A stretch of DNA of 64,000 nucleotides from Paraescarpia echinospica (GCA_020002185.1 CM034533.1:66491612-66555611); one strand, 5' to 3'; positions 24,600 to 37,700 are shown, counted from the stretch's first letter. Made by a program: numbers and translations. Notes: generated from the letters alone by a model not told the origin.

Positions 24600-26200
24600 T
24601 TGGCAAAATAAGAAATACCGTATGTGATGCATAAGATATATAATACATATTCCAACAAAGTTGTGCAAACAAACTTTTGGTAAAGTTGATTTGAGTGAAG
24701 TACTTACGAATATAAATCACCGAAGTTCACATCACATAAAATATGCCTATTGCCCAAAACCGTGTGTACTAACGGGTTATCAATAACTTTGGCTAGACAA
24801 TGATATGTTTGCATAGAAATTGGACTGCTGTTTTATAAAAAACGACACAATTTGAGATTAAATTTCATTTAAAGGTGATGGTGAAAGAGTCTTCAGATGA
24901 TACCCTTCCCAGAGAAGTCGAGATGGTGTTCGACTGAACAGGTCCACCAGGGAGTAATGTGTAAAGCGCTTTGAGCAGACCTTAGGACTGAATACTGCGT
25001 TATGTTATGAACTTACCTTTTACTCTTGTACTGACTCTGTCAGCGGGTAACAAGGTCTAGGGTTAGGGCAAGAAAAACACCACCACAACCAAGTACCAGT
25101 GGTCAAGTGGAAACCACACCTCAACTGAGTACCAGTGGTAAAATGGAAACTACACCTCAACACGATGAAGCAATCATGATTACTGACTGATATCAATCAT
25201 GATTACTACATTTACAAGTAGTGTCTTCTTATTTGATATCTTTCCCTCTATATTCAAGAGTAAAGGTTAAAACATATCTAAGAATGCACCATTTTTAAGC
25301 TAGTTTTTTTTCATCTCCGGGGAGCATGCCCCCGGAACTCCCGCCCACCGGGGGAGCATGCCCCCTAGCAACGCTTCGCGCCTGCGGCGCTCGCATAGCC
25401 CACCCGACCACCACGCTCATCAATTTACCCACGGGAAACACTGCATTGTATATACGGTGTAGTGGAAGTTTCGAAATAAAGTTTTTGCCCTTCAAAATTC
25501 TTGCCAACAAATGTCTACATTTGAAGTTTTCCAGAAAATGATGTGCCGAAGACCATATGCGTGTATCGAAGATGCCTAATCGGTGTTTGTCAGTGTGTTT
25601 AACAACACACAGACAACCTTGGGCAGTGGTCGATTAGCAGACTTCGCTATTTGTTTGCAAATTCGTCTGCCGCTCAGGTACATTGTCAAAAGTGTCAACC
25701 ACTTGGAGATGGCAAAGCCACTTTACCGGAAAATCTCCACGACTACTAAATATTAAGGGTTTAAAAGAAGAATGTTTCACTATGAAAACTTAAATGCTCT
25801 TATGAACGACACAAATGCTGATTTTCAGTATTTCTTGAAGAAGTGCAGAAATGGTTGGTACTTTTCGGCAGCATTTGATTGACCGATATCGAAATTCCAA
25901 ACGACGAATCACACCTAGAAACCCTTCAATATCTTTTAAAGGTTGTGTTGCGACTTGCGAGCTCTTTGCTCGCTCCAGGTAGTAGTAGTAGGCTTAGTTT
26001 TAGGCTATATTTAAAAAATGATTGACAGCGTCACCATTTTGTTTTATATTTTGCTTTACATGGCGTTTATATAGTGTGATTTATTAAATTATTGTTTAGA
26101 TGTTGTCCAGGGTAGCATAAAACAAATTTTTTACAGAGGCGGATCCAGAAACGTTGAAACCATCGCATACCTGTGCGAGCGCGTTGTGGTGCAACTTGTG
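24600..26200. other. Intergenic with a GC-rich palindromic patch
   Basis: No gene was identified. At 25315-25390 a GC-rich stretch contains two copies of GGGAGCATGCCCCC-type palindrome, in contrast with the AT-rich surroundings. Confidence 0.5.
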
Positions 26201-26219
26201 TGGCAATGCTGTGTGTTTT

Positions 26220-26710
26220 TCTAACTATTTCTATTGGCAAATATCTAGGTGTAGATTTGTCTTTCAGTCTTGATTTTAAGTCCCACATTGATGAATTAAC
26301 AAAGAAATCAAACAGAATATTAGGCTTTCTTATACGTAATCTTAGAATCAAGAATAAAAATCAAAATCAAATGCTTATACAACAATGATGCGATCTGACC
26401 TGGAATATTGTGCCCATGTATGGGCTACAGTATAAAATAGAAATGATACTGCGTAGAGCGGCTAGATTTGTTGTGAATGATTATAAATAATAATTATACC
26501 AGTTCAGTAACATCAATGTTAAATCATATACAGTGGGAAACTTTTGAATCAAGGCGTTGCAAGCTACAACTAATTATGCTCTATAAAATTGTTAACAACC
26601 TAGTAGACATTGACAAGAACATTTATTTGATACCGGCATCATCAAGAAAACGTGCTAAACATGTCATGTATTCATTTGCTACGGAATACCTTTGCATTAT
26701 GCAATAGCAA
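26220..26710 (+). mobile_element. LINE reverse transcriptase C-terminal fragment (CR1/jockey-like)
   Basis: The frame reads GKYLGVDLSFSLDFKSHIDE, then KKSNRILGFLIRNLRIKN, which is the typical segment after the YADD domain. A second frame at 26477-26707 reads HIQWETFESRRCKLQLIMLY, the conserved C-terminal L-W--L--RR region. Frameshifts and stops separate them, so this is a dead fragment. Confidence 0.75.
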
Positions 26711-26765
26711 TGAAGGCAATACTCAACACTCTGGTACTAGTTCACATGGCTACTTTATTTTGGCG
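26693..26765. mobile_element. Short fragment shared with the LTR region at 39.6 kb
   Basis: This stretch closely matches 39637-39705, which lies next to a Gypsy primer-binding site. It is probably an LTR piece. Confidence 0.4.
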
Positions 26766-26837
26766 ACTGCCTGTTTACTACACTATAACAGCCTATAATG
26801 CAGTCCCGTGCCCTTCCATAACACATCATTAATCTGG

Positions 26838-27125
26838 CCACTGCCAGCCTGTAGGGTTCAGCCCACTGTTATGTTTCCCATTGGTGACCATGTCAACGTT
26901 TTGTCTGATTATAGGAAAACGTCATCTACAAAATTTCTTAAACTTCTCACCTGCTGTTATCATCATCTCATTGACATGCTGGTCGAGTTTAATAAAAATA
27001 TAATATTTCTAGCTCTCGTAAAATGCCTCTATGTATGACACCCGTCAATATTTACAAATGGATGCAGGCAGTAATCCGGCTAAAGGGTCAACTAGCCAAA
27101 TTGCTGACAAATTGCTGCCAAATAC
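26838..27125 (-). mobile_element. R1 repeat family copy
   Basis: Aligns with 6835-7110 including the CATGCTGGTCGAGTTTA and TTTACAAATGGATGCAGGCA segments. Partial copy. Confidence 0.7.
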
Positions 27126-27405
27126 TCCAACATGTGTTCTGTAAACGTATCATATACAGGCAGTTGTTATGTTGCATTTATATTTATATTGATCTTTTTC
27201 TTCTTTCCTTATTAAACATCTGTAAATATACATGATATATGACCTTGAAGTGTGGATTCTTCAAAGGCCAGACGTCTTCATGAGTTCAATTGCATAGTAT
27301 TATACTACCCAATTAGTAGACATTCAATACAATGTGGCACTTGCCTGATTGAGTACTGATCAAGTCAGTTGACTGTATGACGTGTTCGTTGAGCTCTTAC
27401 GTTAC

Positions 27406-27582
27406 CTGCCCGCTTGGCCAAGTGTAAGGTATTCGTGGCGTAAGGTGAGGGTTGACCAGGCTCATCCTGGCTGCTTTCTTTGCTCTGCACTAGTGAACGC
27501 AGTAGTACAAGGAACGTAACAACAACAGTAGCAGTGACAGAAATGGCAGATACACCAGTGTGAAGGAGGCGCCGACAGCCAC
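27406..27582 (-). CDS. Candidate single exon of a single-pass membrane protein
   Basis: A 177-base open segment is bordered by a clean acceptor (ATTTTCAG|GT) and donor (GCAG|GTAACG). It is phase-symmetric (phase 1 at both ends). In that phase it reads CRRLLHTG, then a hydrophobic run VSAISVTATVVVTFLVLL, then a polar tail RSLVQSKESSQDEPGQPS. This looks like the transmembrane and juxtamembrane exon of a type I receptor. No family can be named and no neighbouring exon is certain; cysteine-containing frames on the same strand at 27618-27854 and 28242-28526 might belong to it. Confidence 0.4.
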
Positions 27583-27913
27583 CTGAAAATCGTACCGATC
27601 ACCCATATTCGTTAAGGTCACGAAAATCGGCTGATCACTCTTACGCAAGCAGAGATTATAGACAGACAGACACACACACACATACGCACGAGCATAATGT
27701 GCAAACACAACAATATAAAAAATATGACATTCTGTATTTCTGCAGCGTCTACTTGGGCTCCAAACTGACCATCATCCATGCAAACACAATGCGAAGACCT
27801 AGACCATCCGACACACACGACACCATCTGCCTGCCGACATTCATGCGAACACAATCAGACTACGAGCACCACGAACATCTTGAGTACCATGATCAATCGA
27901 CACGATGCAATGC

Positions 27914-28247
27914 TACATCAGTGACAGCAGGGGCTGACTGATGTCGACATATATCAGTGACAGCAGGGGCTGACTGATGTCGACATATATCAGTGACAGC
28001 AGGGGCTGACTGATGTCGACATATATCAGTGACAGCAGGGGCTGACTGATGTCGACATATATCAGTGACAGCAGGGGCTGACTGATGTCGACATATATCA
28101 GTGACAGCAGGGGCTGACTGATGTCGACATATATCAGTGACAGCAGGGGCTGACTGATGTTGACATATATCAGTGACAGCAGGGGCTGACTGATGTCGAC
28201 ATATATCAGTGACAGCAGGGGCTGACTGATGTCGACATATATCAGTG
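27914..28247. repeat. Homogeneous 36-bp satellite (about 9 copies)
   Basis: A 36-bp unit is repeated with almost no variation (one C-to-T change near 28161). Each unit contains ATCAGT and ACTGAT as an inverted pair around GACAGCAGGGGCTG, plus the palindrome GTCGAC. Confidence 0.95.
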
Positions 28248-28893
28248 ACCAGTCGTAACGATCACACTTCGGAAAAGTTCATCGTACACCAACTCCCGAA
28301 AAATGTAAGTGCTCACCATTTTTAATTGATTTAATTTTAAATCTAACATGCATGCAGGGTAAATGCCATGACCACGACATTCGCCTGTATTCACGCAAGA
28401 AATGTTGTCATTGTTGACACGGTGTGGTTCCAGGCTGACATGTGTGACTGTCACACAGAGACTATTGTGGCAGAGATGTGAAGCATCTAGATTCGCTCTT
28501 ATAAATGTTCTCCTGTGGTGCAGCATATAGCTTAACCGGTGTGCCGTGATGGTACGTCTATTGCCACATTGGGCTCAGCACACTGTTGGTTTCCCAAATG
28601 GCGAACATCTTAACGTTTTGTCTGACTATAAGAAAACGTCACCTACACACTTTCTTAAACTTCTCACCTGCTGTTGTCATCATCTCATTGACATGTCAGT
28701 TTAGTGTATCAAATCTAACATCTAATTATCTCTCGTGAAATGCCTCTATGAATGACACCCGTTAATATTTACAAATAGATGCAGGCAGTAATCCGGCTAA
28801 AGGGTCAACTAGCCAAATTGCTGCCAAATACCGTTCCGCTTAGCAAAATCAGCTGAAAATACACCATTTTACTGCAAACAGCTTCTACAATCA

Positions 28894-30549
28894 TACTGGA
28901 TATAAATGTGTTTGTTTAAATGCAAGGAGTATAGTAAACAAAAGAAATGAACTAAACATTATGGTAGAAGATATTGATCCTCACATAATAGGTATAACCG
29001 AATCATGGGCAACCACCGATATATCAGATGCTGAATTGGGTCTGACAGGATATGTAATGTTTAGGAAAGATAGAATAGGAAGAAGGGGAGGTGGAGTTAT
29101 TTTATATATTAAAGAATCTATCCAGGCTTATGAAATAAAATTAGACAGAGAAGCAGATTGTTTGGTGTAACATAGTTACAGGAAACTCAACGTTAACGGT
29201 TGGATTAGTTTATCGAAGTCCAAACATAAGCATAGAAGAGAATGAAAAAATACAAAACGCTATAAGGGAAGTGAGCAAACGGGACTGTGTTATTATGGGG
29301 GATTTTAACCACGGGCATATAAAATGGAAATCTCTACAGAGAATGGGTAGTGAGGACCACAAGTTTTTAGTTTTAGTACAAGATAGTTTCCTTTCTCAAC
29401 ATGTGCTAGAACCAACCAGGGGAGAAAATGTGTTAGACATAGTTTTGTCCTCACAGAATGAATTACTGGGGAACAGTGATTACAACCAAATACATTTTAC
29501 CATCAAAGTAAAATAAGAAAGGAATAGTAAAACGCAGTACAGGAGAAATTTCCACAAAGGAAATATAAGGACATAAGGAAATATTTAGCAAAGATAGACT
29601 GGAATAACACACTGAAGAATAATACAGCAACAGAATGCTGGAATATCTTAAAGAGTGAAATTGAATGTATCATCGTCAAATTTGTTCCCTTAAAAAACAC
29701 GGGAAACGGTCCAAAAAGAAACACTTATCGAAAGAAGACATTAGAAAATTAATGAACGAATATGTAGAATATGCAATGGGGGAACTGTACTAAGTACTAC
29801 TGTAAAAGAAAAAGACTTAGGGCTGACAATTAGTGCTGACGTGAAGGTTTCAGTGCAGTGGAATTGCAGCTTCAAAGGGAAATCAAATCCTTGGATTGAT
29901 TAGGCGAAATATAGCATATAAAGAAAAAGAACTAATAATACCGCTGTACAAAACAATAGTTAGGCCTCATTTAGAATATTGTATACAAGCGTGGAGGCCA
30001 TATCGCAAGAAGGACATCGATATGCTAGAAAGAGTACAGAGAAGAGCGACTAAAATGATACCAAAACTGAGGGACCTCAGTTATGAAAAACGCCTAAAAG
30101 AATGTGGTTTAACAACACTAGAGACCAGGAGATTGAGAGGAGATCAGATAGAAGTGTTTAAAATATTGAATGGTTATGCAAATATTGATAGAAATATGTT
30201 ATTTTTTCAGTTAAGAAAGATAGAAAGACTAGAGGACATGAAGTTACATTAGTAAAGGAGCAGTGCAGATTAGACGTAAGAAAGTTCTCATTTTCACAAA
30301 GGACTGTGAATGAATGGAACAGATTATCTGATGATTGTGTGGGTGCTAGTAGTGTGAATATGTTTAAAAATAAAATCGACACATACCTCAGAAGGGCTGG
30401 ATATATGTAAATAAAAGGGTTGGACTCTCGATAAGCCAAAGGGCTTCCTTGTCCACCTGCCATCTAGAGTTAATTCTCTGGATGGCAATCTTGTTAAATC
30501 TTGTTAAATCTTGTTAAATCTTGTTAAATCTTGTTAAATCTTGTTAAAT
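28894..30549 (+). mobile_element. CR1-clade LINE, internally deleted and broken
   Basis: Flanked by the direct repeat CAATCA (28888-28893 and 30550-30555). The endonuclease begins with DPHIIGITESWAT and RRGGGVILYIKES. A later frame holds CVIMGDFNHGHIKW. The central reverse transcriptase is missing between about 29760 and 29800. The C-terminal part (29896-30252) reads PLYKTIVRPHLEYCIQAW and ERVQRRATKMI, both hallmarks of CR1-like ORF2. The 3' end consists of a tandem 10-bp tail, as CR1 and L2 elements often have. Confidence 0.85.
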
Positions 30550-30550
30550 C
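30491..30550. repeat. (TTGTTAAATC)6 tail of the CR1 element
   Basis: Six perfect copies of a 10-bp unit at the 3' end of the LINE. Such tails are used in target-primed integration. Confidence 0.95.
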
Positions 30551-30660
30551 AATCACACCTGGAACTATGTCTATTCAAATGCACTAATGTCAGAGAAGGT
30601 GAATTCTGTAAAAAAATCATTTCTCAAAAATACACTGCATTTTTTGTGATTTTGCCGGGA

Positions 30661-32035
30661 TTATTCTGCATTATTACAATGATGGTACTGCAAATAATGA
30701 GACTGGTAAACTTAGCAAACATAGTGATATGAAGACACCGCCTGTTGGAGGAATGAGGAGAAATCGGCGCGGTTTCCAACAAGGCCACCCATATTTTGAA
30801 TCAATGCATGGTGAATCAACAGAAACACCACACAGTCATGTATGAATGCCACGACTCGGCATGGCTGAGTTTTCAAGAGTCGTACAAGAAACTTCTGGTG
30901 GACTGTTGACGGTACCCGATGCTGACGGCAGGCCTGGCAACAGCTAAATTCTACGACCGCCGCCAGACCAAAGTCTAACTGTGTCATGAGCCCTGTATAG
31001 TGTCTACTATGGGTTCAGTCTCCTAAACTATGTTGACAAATGCATGTCTGTCTGTTCGCCTGTACAGCTGGCTGGCTGGCTGCCTGTCTATTTATGTCAG
31101 TTAGACTTTGAATTTAATACGTAATTGGGATTTTATCAATTACAGATATCACATACCTCGGTACAAACGTACGCTCCTAACACATAAATAACTGGCTGAC
31201 TCAGCACTTTATGTTACATATCTGCTTCTTATCGAATCCTTCAATCGGCCACTACTCTCTGGATATTATCCCTTAAATACCTTGGCTACTTCTTCTCTCG
31301 ACATTCCAGTTCCAAATAAGTAATCAGCTCTAATTGCTATTGGTCAGCTATTGGTCAGCTTACCCATGACCACTCGGACAGAACCCTTATTTGTAACTTT
31401 GTTAATGTCAATTAGTTAGTCATTCCACCTACACAGCTTCCTTGTTCTGAAACTAATTTGAAGATGTTGAGTTGTCTATCTATGTATGTTATAAATGTCT
31501 AACCTGAGTTGAACTTCATGTCTCTGACTGTACTGGTTCTAAGACTACAACTCTATGTAGTACTATATATTAAGTACAATATTTAACATTAATTAATTAG
31601 TAAAAAGACTCTACTGCAAAGCAGTCAGTTCGTTACAAGCTGTTGACTGTCTTGCGTCTAGTTTTCTTCTAACCATCTCTGCATCAATGTGTTGTGATCG
31701 TAGCATTAGTCCAGGACTTTTGTGGTTGAATCTGGAACAAATTGCAACAGAAGCAATTTCAACTGTTTTGGTTACATTGAAGTTATCTATAAAACATATC
31801 AAAAGTCTATGAAATCAGCGATGAAAATTGGGGAAGTTACTCAAAACTATGGATCAACATTTCCCATATATACTCCCATGTTAAATACCACTGGTACCTA
31901 AAACGGTGGCATTTACGCAGACAGTCTAGTGCCAAATCTAGACATGCTGTGACAAGCGCCATTCATGTTCGGATCATCAAGGCCCTCGTGATCAAACTTC
32001 CGTGTTAGATAGTCACAGACTACCTGACATGAATT
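30661..32035. other. Intergenic, nothing recognised
   Basis: No domain or element could be supported. The frames are short and lack motifs. Confidence 0.5.
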
Positions 32036-32039
32036 GCCT

Positions 32040-32435
32040 ACTGGTGATATGACTACTTGTAATACGACTAATGGAGACATGACCTCGGATGCGTTACTAC
32101 TGGAGACATGACTACTAATGAAACGACTACTGGTCACATGATTACTGGTGAAATGACTATTTGTGAAATGACTACCGGACACACGCCTTCAGGTGACGTG
32201 ACTACTGGAGACTTGAGTACTGGTTAAAGTACTGCTTATGACAATTATACCCGTGTCGTGATTAGTGATTACTGTCGATATGACGTCTAGTAACGTAGTT
32301 ATTGGGTACATAACTACTGATAAAATTAATATCGGTAACTACATGTGACGTGGGTACTGGTAACATGACTACTGGTGACATGAAAACTGGTGACTACTAC
32401 ATGCAAAATGACTACTGGACACATGACTTCTGGTA
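32040..32435. repeat. Imperfect short-unit tandem repeat (ATGACTACTGGTGA-like)
   Basis: A short unit around ATGACTACTGGTGA recurs with many changes. Not coding. Confidence 0.75.
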
Positions 32436-32985
32436 ACCAACATTAAAATATTCAAGTAATAAGATTAATTACACAATACGTCCCAATTTCATGTCTCGCT
32501 GCCATCTCATTCACTGCTACCACGCTTGTTTCGAGTATCGGAAATGTTATCAATCTATCATTGTTTCTGATGGATGGCCCAATCCATCCACTAACTACAC
32601 GCACATATAAGAGTCGAATGGGAGGACAAGGTTATGCGGACGTTACGTTCACCAATTATACGAGGATTATTGCAAATAAGAGTGTCTTCCTTGCAGTTAT
32701 ACCGACGATGTCAAACCCTGTACCGACAACGTCAAATTCTGCTCCGGTGGCAAAAAGTAATGTTTCGGCAACGTCACCGTCTGCTGCGATTGTGCCGATT
32801 CATGCACCGGTGACGACGACCCGTATGATACCTGCCGGCATGGAAGAAGCCCCGTTGTAACGTATATATCCACCGTGTTGGGTAATTTGAGTTGGATACA
32901 CCGTGTTGGACATGTAATATGATAAGTTAATTAAACAATAAATCATTGGTTTTGGTTACACTAGGATGGCGAGCTGACCTTGTGG
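32436..32985. other. Unassigned stretch with one 99-codon frame
   Basis: The + frame 32561-32860 is Thr/Ser/Pro-rich toward its end and has no recognised domain. It directly precedes a retroelement remnant and may be part of it, but this was not established. Confidence 0.35.
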
Positions 32986-33327
32986 TAGGCTCAAAGTCTT
33001 AGTGTAATCAACACACTAAATTATTAGACTGGCGAGCGCTGTCACGTCTGAAGAGGAGGCCAGCCACACCGCTGGACGATGACTAAGGTACGGTAAACCG
33101 TTTATACTTCCATACGATGGCGGACAAGACGCTACCGCCGGCATAAATTGACCGACCCGACACCGACCACACAGCACCTGTCGACGCCACACTGGTACCA
33201 GCCCAAAAAATCCGCCACATCCCCACAGGGATGGAAGAACGCCCTCGCACGCCACATTCCGTCGGTTTCCCCGATTGTGCCGGGTCGGCAGACAATATTG
33301 CTGCGTTCGATGAACCCTTGTAAAGAT

Positions 33328-34296
33328 GGATGCGGGCCAATTCGACCGATATACCCAGGGCTTGGCCCAGATTTCGGCTGAATGTCGCCAAGCGGCCAAA
33401 CTGGCCGCCCAACGGCTCGAGACAACAAAAAGACTCAATAAACTGATCAAACAAACTGTTTTTCTGTGATGGCATTTCCACCTCGGCCACGCGAGCGTGG
33501 TTGGACGATAGATGTTGGCCCTGAATCGTGTGGGCCCAATCACATTATCGAGGTAGCCACGTCCACGATCACTAGGTCTCTTAGGAAGGAGGTTGAACGT
33601 TTTCTTTTAGATGTTATCACAAGAGACAATGTCCATGGCCCGCGACGCCATTCCTTGGGCCGAGTTAATACCATGCGGCAGTCCACGTATGAAACCGATG
33701 CGTCTTTTACCTGTCGTTTTCGCGATCTGGCTTAGCCTGCGTAAACTGCGCTGCAAAGAAATTATGATCAACACCGCATCCTCGTTCGGGCTTATGCTCG
33801 AGGCCTCCAATCCTCAACCATCGCTATAAAAATGATCGAACAAGCCAATCCGCAGACGCTGGTAGACGCCATGACATGGGTGGCGCAATTCAGCGAACGC
33901 ACGGATGGTGTTTCCCGACTCGGTCTGGCTCGTTCGGAAGAAGTCCCCATAGAAATCGGCGCCCTTCCATCAAACCCTCCTTCGCGGCCCACGACCGACC
34001 ACGACGTACTCAACAAAGTGCTTCGCGGTGAACAACAATTAATGACCAAGCTTGCAAAACTGGAGGCAGCGTACCAACCCCGGCACAGCTCACCTTCGCA
34101 CCGCCTGACTGCCCCCAAGGATCGTCCACCCTTTCGCCCACCGTTGAACCATCTGGACCGTCGGGATTGGTCTGCCGACGGCCAGCCACGCTGTTTCGCC
34201 TGCGGCGAATACGACCATGTCCGTCGCTACTGCTACGCCCGACCCCGCCAGGGTCGATTGGAGAAACCGTCTCAACGGCCGCCACGTTCGCACTAG
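33328..34296 (+). pseudogene. Retroelement Gag, broken
   Basis: The first frame starts MDAGQFDRYTQGLAQISAEC and stops at about 33470. The later frame 33832-34296 contains a Gag C-terminus with the zinc knuckle CFACGEYDHVRRYC (C-X2-C-X4-H-X4-C) followed by a basic tail. Stops and frame changes between the two show decay. Confidence 0.7.
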
Positions 34297-34299
34297 GGA

Positions 34300-34712
34300 A
34301 ACAAGTAACGGCTGCAAGCGGCACACTGAGACCCCCCCAGAGGTCAGGGTGACATTAAGTGGTTTTAATATCACTGCCTTAATTGACACTGATACCTCTT
34401 GTTCCGTCTTGCAGCTTGCTTCGTGTGAACGGTTGTCTGCCAAGCTTCATCGACCTATGCTGTTACGACCGGCCGACCATCTGTAGAGCATCACCGGAGA
34501 ATGATACGCCACTTACTGTGCGGGTTGTACGAAATTTGAAGGATGAGTTAATCCTACGGTGTGACGTGTTGGCTGACAGTGTGGTAAATTTAAAACTGGG
34601 ATTACTAACGATGCAAGGTAACACATGGCCGCTCTTGCATAGCCGTGCTTATGGGATGGGTGTTTTTGGTACGAGTCTACCAACTACGGATAGGCTCAAA
34701 GTCTTAGTGTAA
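34300..34712 (+). pseudogene. Retropepsin-like protease fragment, broken
   Basis: The frame contains NITALIDTDTSCSVLQLAS, which corresponds to the retropepsin active-site motif (LIDTGAS) with changed residues. A stop follows soon and the sequence continues in another frame to 34712. Confidence 0.65.
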
Positions 34713-34734
34713 CCGACAAACTAAATTATTACAC

Positions 34735-37700
34735 CGTGGCCAGAGGATGGATTATCGTTTCCCGAGTGATACTGGTTCGACGAAGACATCAAAGCTTTCG
34801 ACGAGCCAGATCAAGATTACTGACAGGACATGACCGACGACCGTGGACGTCCAACGATGTACGTCGGCCACCGATGTGCGACGTCCATCGATGTACGACC
34901 GCGAGATGAGAATAGCCCAGAACAGCGGACGTCCCGTGGGAATATTGCGGTGATCAAGAAAAAAACATGTGTTTATAGAATCATTTCCAAAGGAAACAGG
35001 TTCGTGTGTATTATGTTATGATATTACAACTTATTAACAAAAATCCATTGTGTTACAGAGAAGAACGTAGTTTCAACGAAAAGGAAAGTTAAAGGAATGT
35101 ATAACGAGTCTAAATTTTGAAATGTATTTCCATTACCGACTGATAGGGAATGTTAACACAATGAGGTGCGTGTATTACTTACGTTATTTCAGGGCAGTTG
35201 AGATTTCGCACAGGGTTAGTGAGAGTTCAAATAAACTAGATAAATGGCAATATATTGTTCATTACATGTGATGTATAGGATTTTTTTCTGAGACATTTTG
35301 CCACACTGGTTTTATCTACATTCCTATGTAGAGCTCAAATTTTGTTTGTGGTTGATAATGACACACAACTGGTGAACCTTTATTCATAGTTTATTGTATA
35401 TATGTCTCAGTGTCCTGGTTGCGGGTTGAGGTGATTGAACAGGGACCGACGTGCATGTCAAGACTTAGGAGTCATGGATTTTCCATTCTCCGTAGTGAAC
35501 GAGGCGGGGCATTTAGAACTGACACCATAGTTTTTTGGTCATGGTTATGTGGCAAATTGACGAACATATTACGTTTCTTTTTTTTTCAATTCGAATAGCA
35601 TAAGTTAAACTTACAAATTGCTATCTCGAAGTCTTTGATAATAGATGTTTACTGTATTCGTGATATTTCGTGTAGCGGACTGTATGACTCATCCAGCGCG
35701 TACAAGCAGACTGCGAACGCTGTATGCTTAGTTTTTATTTCGTAGCTACATTTAAATAATGTCAATCACAGTAAGAAATATCAGGAAGGTGTCCCGAATT
35801 GCGAAGGGGGAATGTTGTTATTCAAATTGCGGACCTTGAAAAAGTTGCTTTTAAATTATAACTGCAAGTGTGTTAATATTTTAAAATTGCTTTAATAAAT
35901 GGGTCTGACTATTAAGGCTTAGTCGAACTGAAGAGTTAGCACCAGGAAGATGTTGTTTAACACCGTGCAGCTGGATAAACTTAGTTGCAGGAGATTCGAT
36001 GAACGGAAGACGTTGGCTGATCAAATCAGAGGTAGTCTGGAAATTAAAACATTGGGACGCCATGTTTAGACCAAGCAGACTAGTCCTCGGAGAGGAATTA
36101 GGGGATAATTTGGAAAGGGATTGAGTATAATTTGGAAAGGAATTAAGGATTAATTCCGGGAACTGATTTTTTACAACCTATTTATAGGCCAAACACATTG
36201 TCGAGACTCGAGCTCATTGCACGGAAACTCATTGCACCGGATTATATAGGTTACTGCATGTTGTTGACAAAGAAACTGTCTGTCAACAGGGATGTTTGGT
36301 TCAGGGATAATGAACCCCCGGGGGCATAGGTACAGTAACTGCTAATGGTACATTGAGCATGTATGTGGTGATGTTAAGCACGTTTATGTGGATGTGAATA
36401 TTTCACGGTTTACCTACAGCAGGATACCCTACTACAGTTTTCGACAGGGGCTGTAATTTGTTTACACATGTACGATCTGTCCTCCGAATAGACAAGTGTT
36501 TATCAGCCCTTGAGAGTGCACACTCACTGTGGATTCGCCAGCTGGACTTATATCAGAGACATCGTATTATGTTGGGAGATGGTATTGCTGACGTTGCAAA
36601 CACCATCTGGTTTTTAAGCTACCCTTAATGGTTGTTAGCATGTATCTGGGATACCATCTGTTCTAGATGGCCACCGAGAAGACACTGGTACCTGCTGTTC
36701 TTGTCCATATTACCGTAGGTAGTCATTTTGTTTTTACCGAAGTATGTGTGTCGGTGTCAACAGTCGATACTAATGTGAGCTGTCAGAAGGGTTTATTGTG
36801 ATGTTCAGTTACCCTTCATCGCAGTTGTCAAGCTATGATATGCCATGATCATCGTGCCAGACAAGTATCTTATTACACCATGTATTGTATTATTTTGGCC
36901 CTGTGTTCCAAGCGTATGATCGTACCGTAATCAATGTCACTTACCGTACGGATGTTGTAGCGATGCTACTGTGATTGTTTTTTTTTGCGGTTGTAAAACT
37001 TTGATCTCTTGTTAGTCATATTTGACTATCGTAGCCTGTTTTCTGTTCTGTGGTTAGTGTTTACTGGTTACATTAATTGTTTTGTATTGAATTACTATTA
37101 TGGTAATATTATTGTTCACAGTGTTCCACGTTTCGTGTTGTTGTAATGACATATACCTGATGTATAATTAGTACACACTGATTGTATGGCTGATACGCCA
37201 CAATACGTCACTGTTGTATGCTAATATCACAATGTTGTGTATGTATCTTATGCATATGTTTGTCGTACTGATTTATAGGATTTTGTTTTTTATTTTTGGT
37301 GCAGATGTACCGGGTTATTTAATCAATCTGTTACTTTGACATGATCTTTTCCTTGAGGGTTGTATTCTTCGTTGAGCTTATGTCTCAACTGATAAAACAA
37401 TGGGAGAAATGTAAGATCCTGTCATCACAAACTCTGTAACACTATTTTTATTGGTAATTGCTAGTTTGGTGGAGGGAAATTGTTAATTTGCATTTGCCAG
37501 AATTGTTGGATTGTTACGACGATGCCAGTGTAGGGTTCATTAAGCGGCCATTAGTAAGTTGCCTAATGTGAACTGTATATTGTTTGCTCCTGCATGTAGG
37601 TAATAATTAAAATGACATTAGTAAACAGATCAATTATGCCGGGGATGGACACAGCCGATGGGACGCAGCTACAGTTACAGATAGCTGGTTGTAGGATGCT

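Larger units (their letters stand above)
28560..30660 (-). mobile_element. R1 repeat copy split by a CR1 insertion
   Basis: The left part is 28560-28893 and the right part is 30550-30660. Joined, they reproduce the order seen at 6840-7260. The split point coincides with the target duplication of the CR1 element, giving a clear nested history. Confidence 0.8.
32986..34731 (+). mobile_element. Deleted LTR-type retroelement with gag-protease remains
   Basis: A direct repeat of about 40 bases beginning TAGGCTCAAAGTCTTAGTG occurs at 32986-33026 and 34691-34731 and brackets gag and protease remnants. The left repeat is followed by TGGCGAGCG, resembling the TGGCG start of many LTR-element primer-binding sites. 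No reverse transcriptase or integrase remains. The direct repeats are too short to be whole LTRs and do not extend leftward, so a deletion derivative is likely. Confidence 0.6.

Noticed and set aside
27914..28247. CRISPR-like array of 36-bp repeats
   Set aside because: No spacers lie between units. It is a simple tandem satellite.
33016..33543. 175-codon minus-strand frame and its neighbours
   Set aside because: Antisense to the gag remnant. The sense strand has the recognisable Gag start and zinc knuckle.
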